Shown here in pieces: positions 1-8,509 of a stretch of DNA of 64,000 nt (position 1 is its first letter; each line of letters begins with the position of its first letter). Under the pieces are notes generated by a model, which searched no databases, was not told the origin of the DNA, and saw nothing but the letters and a program-made list of their open reading frames with translations. The position numbers and the translations under genes were made by a program. Source of the DNA: Chloroflexota bacterium. Lineage in GTDB: Bacteria; Chloroflexota; UBA11872. Where the stretch lies: the NCBI GenBank assembly GCA_022824495.1, contig JAJDZU010000016.1, forward strand, positions 35,172 through 99,171, written 5' to 3'.

Positions 1-37
1 CGCGACGCGGCGTAATGTATGCCCTCGGGAGGAACGA

Positions 38-784
38 ATGAACGACCACGACCGCTACCTGTTCGACTTACAGGGCTACGTGACCATTCCCAACGCCATT
101 GACGCCGATACCGTGGCCGCGCTAAATGAGATTCTCGACCGAAGGATCGCCGAGGAAACGCCGGCCGACGCGATGACCCATCGGTTCGTCAATCTGCTCG
201 ACTGGGGCCAGCCGTACGTCGACCTGCTCGATCCGCCCAAGATCGTTCCCTACCTGGACGCTATCCTTGGACCCAAGTTCCGATTGGATCACACCTATCT
301 GGACATCATTCGCGGTGGGCTAAGTCCCATTGGCGCCACGCTCCACGGCGGCGCCATGCCGTTCAACCCGGTGCAGTATTTCCACTACAGCAACGGCGAG
401 TTCCACAACGGCTTGTCCGTTGTCGCCTTCAATCTGGCCGACGTGAACCCCGGCGACGGCGGCTTCGCCTGCGTTCCCGGCAGTCACAAGAGCAATCTGC
501 CGTTCCCGGACGAGTGGAAGGACCTCACCGACGAACACGACACCGTCAAGCGCGTCACCGGGCCGGCCGGTACGGCCATCATCTTCACCGAGGCCTTAAC
601 CCACGGCCCCCTACCGTGGACCGCCGACCACGAGCGACGCACGATCTTCTACAAGTACAGCCCGAATCCGTTGGCCTGGTGGGGCGAATACCCGACACCC
701 GAGGGCCTGCAAGGCCTCACCGAGCGGCAGCGAGCCATCCTGGAAGGCCCCAACGCCCGATATCCCGAGCGCGGGATCCGCTGA
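38..784 (+). CDS. Phytanoyl-CoA dioxygenase (PhyH) family protein
   Basis: A 248-residue protein of the Fe(II)/2-oxoglutarate-dependent PhyH family, which usually hydroxylates small molecules in the cytoplasm. Visible family features are the GDGGFACVPGSHK segment (residues 139-151), the distal ligand-like His189 in THGPLPW and Arg200/201 for the co-substrate. The usual HxD ligand pair is not obvious; the best-placed candidate is His103-Gly-Gly105. The start ATG follows GGGAGG at 27-32 with a 5-base gap. It converges on the GH127-like gene, and both stop codons lie in a short inverted repeat at 780-798. The substrate cannot be told from sequence. Confidence 0.85.
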   Translation: MNDHDRYLFDLQGYVTIPNAIDADTVAALNEILDRRIAEETPADAMTHRFVNLLDWGQPYVDLLDPPKIVPYLDAILGPKFRLDHTYLDIIRGGLSPIGATLHGGAMPFNPVQYFHYSNGEFHNGLSVVAFNLADVNPGDGGFACVPGSHKSNLPFPDEWKDLTDEHDTVKRVTGPAGTAIIFTEALTHGPLPWTADHERRTIFYKYSPNPLAWWGEYPTPEGLQGLTERQRAILEGPNARYPERGIR

Positions 785-793
785 CGCCAGTCG

Positions 794-2305
794 TCAGCTG
801 AGCGGCGCGAAGTAGGCCAACCCAGCCCCCAGGTCGTCCATCGCGACCACCGCGTCGCCGCGCATTCGCGCCTCGATGTCGTGGTCCTGATGGTGAATTG
901 TCAGGTCGCGCTCGGCCAGCGGCAGCCGCACCTCCACTACTCGTCCGACTTCCGGCTGGCGGAGCCAGAGGCGTCCGTCAACGACGAAACGCTCGGCCGG
1001 ATGGCCGTCGACCACCATCGCGTCCAGGTCTGCCCACGACGGCACGCGCACGGCAATGTCGCCGGCAATCTTCGGCGTGATCCGCAGCGCGTCGCCCGTA
1101 TACGGTGACTCAATCCGCACGGCATCGCTCTCAAAGTCGAAGAGCATGTTGACCCGCGTCACCCCGCCGCTTGTCGCCGCAACCGCGCGCTGGGCTGCGC
1201 ACAGCGAGGCCGTCGCGCCACCCACGATGTCAATGCTTGGAGTGACCTGGTTCTTCCCCAGCGGCAGATGACCGTACACGGCATTGAATCCAAACAGCCC
1301 CAGGAGACGCGTCCGCAGATCACGCCGCTCGTCGCCCCCCGGCGCCTCATACATGAAGCTCAGGTCCCTGACCTGCGAAGGCAGCAACTGCGAGCGCAGA
1401 TACCGCTCGGCATCCTCAAAGTAGGTGTCGCCGAAACTGCGCCCCAGGATCAACGCCGTCTCGATCACGTCCCCCACGTTGTTCATCTCGCCTTGCTCCG
1501 GGTGAAAGCTCGGATGGTGCCGTTCCCGTACCCAACCGACCTCGTCGCGAATCACCCGCAGCCCGTTGTCGTAGAACGAGCGGACACGTCCCAGCAGTCC
1601 AAGGTCGATTGTCTCGCTGCCGAGCAGTGCCATTCCCGAGAGCGTGCATGTCGTCGAATGGGTATGCGCCCCCAGCCGATCCGCGTCATAGGAACCGTCG
1701 GCCAGGAAAAACTGGTCAGTGGCGTGGGCCGCCAGGTCCTGCGCCATTTCCAGCGCGGCGCCGGAGCCGGTTGCCTGGTGTAGCTTCGTCAGCGGCCCGA
1801 TCGCACGCCCGACACCCTCAACAAACGTTGGCCGCGCCGTCATCGGCAGCCCGTACGCCGCGCGCACCGCATCCTGGTCCCAATCGCTCTCGGCGCTCCA
1901 GAAGCGCCGAATATCGGCGATCAGGGCCTCAGCCGCTTCCACCGCCCGGTCGGATTCTCGGTGCCGCGCCAGCGCGTGCAGTCCGTGAACGGCCTCACGA
2001 ATCGAATGCTCGTCCACCGACGTCAGCGGACCGCCGGGCGTGCTGTGATTGCACGGCAGCGGCCCGGCGCTCAAGGAGAAGAAGCTCGCCTCCGTGTGTT
2101 GTGCAATCACGTCTTCGTCCAACTCAATCCCCAGCGCGTCCTCTGCCGCCAGCAGCGCGTCCAGGTGGCGTCCCGACAACTGGATAGCCCCGTGATATGG
2201 GCTAAACCCAAGCCACCCGTCCGGCCAGATCCTCGTGTACATGTACGGGTAGCCGTTGTCCGCGGGGTTGAACACGTTTCCCATCGCGCGGCAGGCCGAT
2301 TCCAC
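794..2305 (-). CDS. GH127-like (DUF1680-type) glycosidase-related protein, N-terminus frameshifted
   Basis: About 503 residues are readable from a GTG at 2305. The middle is alpha-helical with repeated His/Trp-rich segments, as in an (alpha/alpha)6 barrel. The end has a beta-sandwich pattern (VRVPSWADLDAMVV, then GRLWLRQPEVGRVVEVRLPL) like the C-terminal domain of GH127 beta-L-arabinofuranosidases, so glycan hydrolysis is a reasonable guess. No signal peptide is seen. The reading frame is open upstream to about 2355, but a natural ATG that overlaps the stop of the preceding gene (ATGA at 2433-2430) lies in another frame. The true gene probably started at 2433. It is last in the hyuA-hyuB-dppD-dppF-propeller operon. 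Confidence 0.6.
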   Translation of the reverse strand: MESACRAMGNVFNPADNGYPYMYTRIWPDGWLGFSPYHGAIQLSGRHLDALLAAEDALGIELDEDVIAQHTEASFFSLSAGPLPCNHSTPGGPLTSVDEHSIREAVHGLHALARHRESDRAVEAAEALIADIRRFWSAESDWDQDAVRAAYGLPMTARPTFVEGVGRAIGPLTKLHQATGSGAALEMAQDLAAHATDQFFLADGSYDADRLGAHTHSTTCTLSGMALLGSETIDLGLLGRVRSFYDNGLRVIRDEVGWVRERHHPSFHPEQGEMNNVGDVIETALILGRSFGDTYFEDAERYLRSQLLPSQVRDLSFMYEAPGGDERRDLRTRLLGLFGFNAVYGHLPLGKNQVTPSIDIVGGATASLCAAQRAVAATSGGVTRVNMLFDFESDAVRIESPYTGDALRITPKIAGDIAVRVPSWADLDAMVVDGHPAERFVVDGRLWLRQPEVGRVVEVRLPLAERDLTIHHQDHDIEARMRGDAVVAMDDLGAGLAYFAPLS

Positions 2306-2337
2306 GGCTGCCGGAATGCTGGTCGTGTTGACATTCG

Positions 2338-2433
2338 CTACGCGGGCGGGATTCGCGAGTCATCGAACGGCGGCCCAGGAATGAACGCGTGCGCGGACGG
2401 CGACGGCGGCTTGCGCAGCGGCTCGTCGCTCAT
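2338..2433 (-). other. Out-of-frame N-terminal segment of the GH127-like gene
   Basis: An ATG at 2433 overlaps the TGA of the upstream propeller gene as ATGA. It opens a 31-codon frame (start MSDEPLRKPPSPSAHAF) that ends at a TAG at 2340-2338. Adding one base just before that stop would join it to the downstream frame, which reads VANVNTTSIPAAVESAC. This is either a sequencing or assembly error or a real inactivating frameshift. Confidence 0.6.
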
Positions 2434-4319
2434 GGGCTAAAGCGCCACAACTCGCCGCTACCGACTGCGGCATGAATCGTTCGCCTGTCCGAATCGGCCT
2501 CGGTAATGCTCACGCGCTCCACGGCCCGGCCGGCCAGTGGCCCGTCCATTCGTGACCAGTCAAGACCCTGGGTGTTGGAGAGGTAGACGCCGTCACTGGT
2601 GGCGGCGGCAACCAGGCCGTCACGCCCGAATGCCGGCGAGACCGTGACCTGACGAATCGCCACACCCCCTTCCGCGACCCGAAGTCCCGTCCATGGACCA
2701 CGGCCCGAACTGGGGGGCATCGCAATGCGGTCGCGTGCCGCCAGCAGCACAGGCCCAACGTCAGGTTTGAAGCTCGGAGGTATCGCCAGCGAGGCCCAGC
2801 CTCGGGAGGTGTCGTACTCGACCCAGGGCATCCACGTCTCGCCAGCGTCGGCGGATCGAATAACCACCAGCCGCTGCTCGTCGCCAGCGGCCGCAACCAT
2901 CGCGCGGTCCCGGGCGAAGTGCGGCGAATACGCCAAGGCCAGAACTTCGCTGCCGTCAAGCCCGGTCCAGACCGATCGCCACGTATCGCCATGGTCTTGG
3001 GACTGGAGCAGCATCCCGTCCTGAGCACCCACCGTTACGTGGCCGTCGGCAGCAAAGTCCGGCGAAAACTCAAGCAGGTTTGCCGCCGAGTCGTCCGTCA
3101 GGCCGCCCACGCGCACCCACGACCGGGCGCCGTCGGCGCTCCAGATAACCTGGCCGCCCGCTATTCCGCCGGCGATCCCGTCCCGCGCGAATCCGGGCGA
3201 CAGCCGCACCGCCGTAATCGGACCCAATCCCGGATCATCCAGGGTTGTCGACCAGTTCGACCCGCTTTCGCCCGAGACCAGCACGCCGTCCTGCAACGTT
3301 CCAATTACCAACGTGTCCTCGCCGTCGATCGATCGCGACACCGCGAGATCCAGGATTGGACGATTGACCAGGCCGACGTTTGCCGCGGCCGGCGGACCGT
3401 CCGCGGGCAGCCGATAGACACCCCCCCGATCGGTCCCGATGAGCGCACGCCCGTTGGACGCTCCCACACAAAGAGCGGAGACCTCGCCGTCCGGGGCGAT
3501 TGGCTGTTCCCGCCAGGTCATGGCGCCGTCGCTGGATTGCAACAGCCGTCCACGGCCAGTCGCGGCAACGACCTGGCGGCTTCCGCCATTCGACTCGGAC
3601 ACGGCGATTCCATTGACCGTGTCTCCGTCCGAGCGCCAGACCGTCTCCCAGCGCCCGCCGCCATCCGTTGAACGCAGCACCCGCCCTAAAACAGTTCCGG
3701 CCACGGCAGTTTCCTGCCCGATCCAGGCCAGACTTTCGATTGGGTCGGCGTCGAGGCCTTCCACGCGCACCCAGCTTCGACAAGCGTCGGTCGAACGCAG
3801 CAGCGCCCCGCTGTCGGTCGCGGCCAGGACGGCTCCACCGTCCGACGCCCCGGGGGCGATGGCCAGCGCCGAGATTTCAGCGTCTTCCAGGCCGGAAACG
3901 AATCCGTTCCACCCTTGCCCGCGGTTTCGCGAGACGAACACGCCCTCGCGCTGCGTCCCCGCCACGATCATCTGGTCTCGCCCGAAGTCCGGCGAGATGG
4001 CGACTCGCGTAACCGTCGGCCGGATGCCCCAGAACTCGCGCCGAAACCAGCTTTCGCCGCGGTCGAACGACATGTGCAGGCCCGAGACTGCCGTCGCCGC
4101 GACCACCACGCCGTCTCGCTCGAAGTCGGGCGACACGGCCACGTCCTGCACGAACGGGCTGATCAGACCATCGCCGGTCCACTCCCAACGCTCGCCACCG
4201 TCAGTAGACCGAAACACGCCGGCCAGCGTCGCGGCGAACGCCGTCCCGACTCGGTCGTTGGCGCGGACGATCGAGCCGACCGTGCCGCCCTCCAGGGCGA
4301 GCAGACGCTCCCAACTCAT
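2430..4319 (-). CDS. Asp-box (BNR/sortilin-like) beta-propeller protein
   Basis: A 629-residue protein built almost wholly of about eleven Asp-box repeats of the S-x-D-x-G-x-x-W type, for example STDGGERW, SFDRGESW, SADGARSW, SQDHGDTW and SADAGETW. Each sits in a blade that also carries a SPxFxxDG strand. Such repeats occur in sialidases, VPS10/sortilin and photosystem assembly factors (YCF48). Here they show a propeller fold, not a specific reaction, and no catalytic Arg triad of sialidases is evident. There is no signal peptide or membrane segment. Its start lies 43 bases after the dppF-like stop, and its TGA overlaps the ATG of the next gene. Confidence 0.75.
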   Translation of the reverse strand: MSWERLLALEGGTVGSIVRANDRVGTAFAATLAGVFRSTDGGERWEWTGDGLISPFVQDVAVSPDFERDGVVVAATAVSGLHMSFDRGESWFRREFWGIRPTVTRVAISPDFGRDQMIVAGTQREGVFVSRNRGQGWNGFVSGLEDAEISALAIAPGASDGGAVLAATDSGALLRSTDACRSWVRVEGLDADPIESLAWIGQETAVAGTVLGRVLRSTDGGGRWETVWRSDGDTVNGIAVSESNGGSRQVVAATGRGRLLQSSDGAMTWREQPIAPDGEVSALCVGASNGRALIGTDRGGVYRLPADGPPAAANVGLVNRPILDLAVSRSIDGEDTLVIGTLQDGVLVSGESGSNWSTTLDDPGLGPITAVRLSPGFARDGIAGGIAGGQVIWSADGARSWVRVGGLTDDSAANLLEFSPDFAADGHVTVGAQDGMLLQSQDHGDTWRSVWTGLDGSEVLALAYSPHFARDRAMVAAAGDEQRLVVIRSADAGETWMPWVEYDTSRGWASLAIPPSFKPDVGPVLLAARDRIAMPPSSGRGPWTGLRVAEGGVAIRQVTVSPAFGRDGLVAAATSDGVYLSNTQGLDWSRMDGPLAGRAVERVSITEADSDRRTIHAAVGSGELWRFSP

Positions 4320-4362
4320 ACGGACACAGGGCGCAACCGGCCGATGACACGCATCGCCGGCC

Positions 4363-5460
4363 TCAGTCGCTGCGGGCCTCGCCGCCGCGCAGGGCTTCGG
4401 CCACCGTCACGGGCGGCACGCCGCCGGAGTCCTCGATCTCACGCCAGAAGTGACACGCCACCGCGTGCCCGTCGCCCGTTTCGGTCAGCAACGGCTCTTC
4501 GGTCTTGCAGCGTTCCTGAGCCCAGGGACAGCGGGGAGGGACGCGGCAGGCCGAAGGTGGGTTCACTGGGCTGGGCACGTCGCCCGGCAGGATGATCCGC
4601 TTCCGCTTCGCCTCGATCACGGGATCGGCCACCGGCACCGCCGACAGCAGCGCTCGCGTATACGGATGCAGCGGTCGCTTGTAGAGCGTGTCGCTGTTCG
4701 TCATTTCCACCAGCTTGCCCAGGTACATCACGGCGACCCGGTGGCTGATGTGCCGCACGACCTTCAGGTCATGGGCGATAAACAGGTACGCCACCCCCAG
4801 GCGCTGTTGCAGGTCCTGCAACAGGTTGATGATCTGGGCCTGGATCGAAACGTCCAGCGCCGACACCGGCTCGTCGCAAACGATGAATGAAGGCTCGACC
4901 GCCAGCGACCGCGCGGTCGCAATTCGTTGGCGTTGTCCCCCCGAGAACTCGTGCGGATAGCGCGACGCCTGCGTACGGCTCAGCCCCACCAGCTCGAGGA
5001 TTTCCTGAACCCGGTTGCGCCGATCCTGGCGGGTCTCATAGAGATTGTGGACCAGCATCGGCTCTTCAATGATCTTGCCCACCGACATTCGAGGATTCAG
5101 CGAGCCGTACGGGTCCTGGAAGATCATCTGCATCCGGCGTCGCGCCCGCCGCTGGGCGTCCGACTTCAGGCTTGTGAGGTTTTGTCCTTCAAACACCACG
5201 TCGCCCGCCGTCGGTACTTCCAGCTGCATTACCGCGTTGCCGGTCGTCGTCTTGCCGCAGCCTGACTCGCCCACCAGCCCCAGGGTTTCACCGGCCTCGA
5301 TGCTGAACGACACGTCGTCCACGGCACGCACCCAGCCCGCGTGCCGCCGGATCAACGCGCCGCGCGTAACCGGAAAGTGCTTGACCAGGTGCTTGACATC
5401 GAGAAGCGCGCCGTTGGACTGGGCTGTCGTGTCGGCCGCGGGTGGGACGGATACGCTCAC
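4363..5460 (-). CDS. Oligopeptide/dipeptide ABC transporter ATP-binding protein, DppF/OppF type
   Basis: A 365-residue ATPase that would power uptake of peptides or related small solutes. It shows Walker [12 protein letters not shown], signature FSGGQRQRI, Walker [13 protein letters not shown] and the C-terminal Opp/Dpp extension with the cysteine motif [14 protein letters not shown], which is typical of this subfamily. The start is taken as GTG at 5460 because it overlaps the stop of the dppD-like gene as GTGA; a longer open frame upstream only mirrors that gene. No permease or solute-binding gene of this system is in the operon, so partner subunits must be encoded elsewhere. Confidence 0.9.
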   Translation of the reverse strand: MSVSVPPAADTTAQSNGALLDVKHLVKHFPVTRGALIRRHAGWVRAVDDVSFSIEAGETLGLVGESGCGKTTTGNAVMQLEVPTAGDVVFEGQNLTSLKSDAQRRARRRMQMIFQDPYGSLNPRMSVGKIIEEPMLVHNLYETRQDRRNRVQEILELVGLSRTQASRYPHEFSGGQRQRIATARSLAVEPSFIVCDEPVSALDVSIQAQIINLLQDLQQRLGVAYLFIAHDLKVVRHISHRVAVMYLGKLVEMTNSDTLYKRPLHPYTRALLSAVPVADPVIEAKRKRIILPGDVPSPVNPPSACRVPPRCPWAQERCKTEEPLLTETGDGHAVACHFWREIEDSGGVPPVTVAEALRGGEARSD

Positions 5461-6452
5461 CGCAACTCTCCTGTCGCCGGGTCGACAATGCAGCGAACCG
5501 GATGCCCGGCGCCCCGATCCTCGAGCGCCGGCACCATCGAGTTGCAGGCATCGCGAACGTATGGGCAACGCGGCGCATAGGGGCAGCCCTGCGGCAAACC
5601 GATCAGATCCGGCGGCGCCCCGGGAATGTTGGAGAGCTTCTCTGACCGATCCCCGGTAATCGTCGGCACAGCCTCCATCAGACCCAGCGTATACGGATGC
5701 TGCGGCCGCGCGAAGAGCTCGTGTACCGGCGCATATTCCACGATGAACCCGGCGTACATCACCGCCACCCGGTCGCAGAATCCGGCAACCAGGGCCAGTT
5801 CATGCGTGATCAGAATCACCGCCATGCCGAGTTCGCGCCGCAGTTCCGCCAGCAGCTCAATCACCTGCGCCTGAATCGTCACGTCCAGGGCCGTCGTCGG
5901 TTCGTCGGCAATCAGCAGATCCGGCTGACAGGAAATCGCCATCGCGATCATGGCCCGCTGCTGCATGCCGCCCGAGAGCTGATGCGGATAGTCATTCACC
6001 CGCTCTTCCGGTGCCGGAATCCCCACCGTGTCCAACAGATCAACGGCCTTCGCCCGCGCTTCCTGCTTCGTCATGTTCAGATGAAGCCGCAGGGACTCCT
6101 CGATTTGCCGTCCAACCGGGTATACCGGGTTCAGGGAACTCATTGGGTCCTGGAAGATCATGGCGATCTGCGCGCCCCGGATCTCGCGCATCTCATCGGC
6201 GGGGACTTGCAGCAGGTCTTTGCCGCGAAACCGGATTGATCCGCGTGACACGTTGCCGGCCGGACGCGCCACCAGTCCCATGATCGCCAGCGAACTGACG
6301 CTCTTGCCGCACCCCGACTCGCCCACGATCCCGATCGAGTCGCCCTTGTCCAGTTCGTAGGAAATCCCGTTCACCGCGTGGACCACGCCCTCGTCGGTGT
6401 CGAATTCCACCGCCAGGTCGTCCACCTCTAACAGCGTGCCGTTCTCTGTCAT
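5457..6452 (-). CDS. Oligopeptide/dipeptide ABC transporter ATP-binding protein, DppD/OppD type
   Basis: A 331-residue ATPase, normally the heterodimer partner of the DppF/OppF subunit. Walker A is [11 protein letters not shown], the signature is LSGGMQQRA and Walker B is [12 protein letters not shown]. The C-terminal Opp/Dpp domain has [14 protein letters not shown], a conserved cysteine motif of the family. The ATG at 6452 overlaps the TGA of hyuB (ATGA), which fixes the start despite 22 more open codons upstream. Placement behind hyuA and hyuB suggests import of a lactam, hydantoin or peptide substrate for these enzymes, which is inference. Confidence 0.9.
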   Translation of the reverse strand: MTENGTLLEVDDLAVEFDTDEGVVHAVNGISYELDKGDSIGIVGESGCGKSVSSLAIMGLVARPAGNVSRGSIRFRGKDLLQVPADEMREIRGAQIAMIFQDPMSSLNPVYPVGRQIEESLRLHLNMTKQEARAKAVDLLDTVGIPAPEERVNDYPHQLSGGMQQRAMIAMAISCQPDLLIADEPTTALDVTIQAQVIELLAELRRELGMAVILITHELALVAGFCDRVAVMYAGFIVEYAPVHELFARPQHPYTLGLMEAVPTITGDRSEKLSNIPGAPPDLIGLPQGCPYAPRCPYVRDACNSMVPALEDRGAGHPVRCIVDPATGELR

Positions 6453-8509
6453 TGAATCCTCGCGTCTGATCGCTGCCCGTAGCGTGGCAGCCAGTACGTG
6501 CGGTAGCGCGCGTCGCAATCCTGCGAACAGAACTGGTGGCCGTCACCGGCCCGCCAGATGTCGCTGGGAATCACCTGCCCGCAAAACACGCAGTTCGTCA
6601 CGTCGGTTTGCCACCAGTCGCCGTCCAGGCGCTCCCAATGACCGCCCTCGGGCGGCTGGGCGTCGCTAGCGGGTCGTAGCGGGTCGCCGGCGGTCTGCTC
6701 CAAGTCAGAGTCCGCGGCCAGATGCCGACGCAAGGAGTCGGTACCCGCATCGTCGATCAGGTATCGCCCGTCAATCTCGTCAATCGCCACCCGATACACC
6801 TCACGCGCCGCCTCAACCGAGACGAATCGCTCGCGGACGTCCCGCAGCACCTGCTTGGGCTCCCGAAGCTCTGGCGCACCGTAGCCGCCGCCGCCGGGGC
6901 TCCCAATCAACACCTCGTCGCCCTCCCGAAGTTCGATATTCGCGATGCGCGAGTTGCTGGTGGTTCCGAACGCTTCGCCAAACGTCTGAAACGTCGGTGT
7001 TCCGGTCCGCCGCACCAGGAGTCTTGACGTATCGCCCGTGCGCCCGCCGTATAGCCCCCACGGGCGCGAGACCATCCGGTCGAAGAGCGCCGAGACGGTA
7101 ATCGATGGCGCGCGGACCTCCAAGATCCGGTCCGACCCAAGACCACCGCGCTGTGCGCCCGCCCCGCCGGAGTCGGTGCGCAACCGGTAGGCGCGCGCCA
7201 TGAACGGATAGCGTGTCTCAAAAATCTCCACCGGTGTGGCGGGGCAATTCCCGTTGGGGACGACCTGGTGGCTATTGCCGTCGGCCCCGGCTCGTCCGCC
7301 CCAGCCTACCCCGTCGAAGTGGTAGTGCACGTAGTAGTGCCCCGTGTCGGGATGAGTCCCGCCGAAGAGGAAGTTGCACGACGTACCGCCGGTCGCCGCG
7401 GACACCCGGTCCGGCACGGCCTGCGCCAACGCGCCCATCACGATCCCCCAGATCCGCGGATGCGTCTCCGTGTTGCCGCCAACCGACGCGCCCGGATGCA
7501 CCACGTTTACGATCGAACCTGGTCGCGCAATCACCGTTATCGGCCGGTAGGCCCCATCGTTGTGCGGCACGTCGTTGTCCGCGAAATGGAAGATTGCGTT
7601 GTAAACGCCGGACGCCGTCACGCCGTACGTGCAATTCAGCACGTGCGCCGCCTGCGGATCGCTCTCGGTGAAGTCGGCCACGATCTCGCCGTCATTGACG
7701 ATCAGCCGCAGCCGGATCCAGTCGCGCGCCGGCGTATCCCGCGCGTCCTCCATGTGGTCGGCGAATTCGTACTCGCCGTTTGGAATCGCACGAATCTCAT
7801 TGCGCATCCAACGCTCGGCGTGATCCATCAGCGCGGCGCTCACCTGCCGCACCGTGTCCAGGCCAAACGCATCTAATAGCTCGTGGCAGCGACGCTCCGC
7901 CACCGTCAGCGACGCGATCATCGCGTGCAGGTCGCCCCAGGTATAGCGTGGCGCCCGGTGATTCGACATGATCAATCGCCACACGTCGTGGTTGTATTCG
8001 CCTTCGCGCATCAACCAGACCGGCGGCAGCCGCAGTCCTTCCTGGTATACCTCGGTTGCCGTCGCAGCGAACCCGCCGACGGCCATGCCGCCAATCTCCA
8101 CCAGGTGAGCGATGTTGGCGACGTAGCCGAACAACTCGCCGTCGTAATACACGGGCTTGATGACCACGTGCTCCGGCATGTGCACGCCCCCGCGGTAGGG
8201 ATCGTTGTGCACGATCACGTCGCCCGGCTTCACCGCGTCCTCGCCCAGTTCGGCGATCAACCACTTCACCACGAACCGGATCGCGCCCACCTGCGCCGGG
8301 CAGAACTCTGTCTGCGCCAGCATTCGGCCCTCGCGATCGAACAGCACGCACGAAAAGTCACGGCTCTCGCTGAAGATCGGCGAATAGGCGGTTCGCATCA
8401 TGGTTGTGCCCATTTCCCGGCACACGCCCACCAGCCGGTTGTAGAGCACCGTCTGTGTCACCAGGTCGCGCGCCGGATCGGCGCCCACGGCAACTTGTGA
8501 CGCGCTCAC
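6449..8509 (-). CDS. hyuB: Hydantoinase B/oxoprolinase family subunit with C-terminal zinc-finger-like tail
   Basis: About 686 residues, the beta partner of HyuA in ATP-dependent ring opening of hydantoins, 5-oxoproline or related cyclic amides (some relatives are acetone carboxylases). Family motifs include TMMRTAYSPIFSESRDFSC, GDVIVHNDPYRGG and SVGGNTETHPR. The last ~45 residues carry CVFCGQ followed by FCSQDCDARY, a CxxC...CxxxC arrangement resembling a small zinc ribbon. The start is GTG at 8509, which overlaps the hyuA TGA as GTGA; another GTG at 8515 is in frame. The stop overlaps the dppD-like start. Confidence 0.9.
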   Translation of the reverse strand: MSASQVAVGADPARDLVTQTVLYNRLVGVCREMGTTMMRTAYSPIFSESRDFSCVLFDREGRMLAQTEFCPAQVGAIRFVVKWLIAELGEDAVKPGDVIVHNDPYRGGVHMPEHVVIKPVYYDGELFGYVANIAHLVEIGGMAVGGFAATATEVYQEGLRLPPVWLMREGEYNHDVWRLIMSNHRAPRYTWGDLHAMIASLTVAERRCHELLDAFGLDTVRQVSAALMDHAERWMRNEIRAIPNGEYEFADHMEDARDTPARDWIRLRLIVNDGEIVADFTESDPQAAHVLNCTYGVTASGVYNAIFHFADNDVPHNDGAYRPITVIARPGSIVNVVHPGASVGGNTETHPRIWGIVMGALAQAVPDRVSAATGGTSCNFLFGGTHPDTGHYYVHYHFDGVGWGGRAGADGNSHQVVPNGNCPATPVEIFETRYPFMARAYRLRTDSGGAGAQRGGLGSDRILEVRAPSITVSALFDRMVSRPWGLYGGRTGDTSRLLVRRTGTPTFQTFGEAFGTTSNSRIANIELREGDEVLIGSPGGGGYGAPELREPKQVLRDVRERFVSVEAAREVYRVAIDEIDGRYLIDDAGTDSLRRHLAADSDLEQTAGDPLRPASDAQPPEGGHWERLDGDWWQTDVTNCVFCGQVIPSDIWRAGDGHQFCSQDCDARYRTYWLPRYGQRSDARIQ

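Noticed and set aside
780..798. Hairpin GCTGACG-CCAGT-CGTCAGC as a terminator between convergent genes
   Set aside because: The 7-base stem contains both stop codons and has no T-run, so it may be chance.
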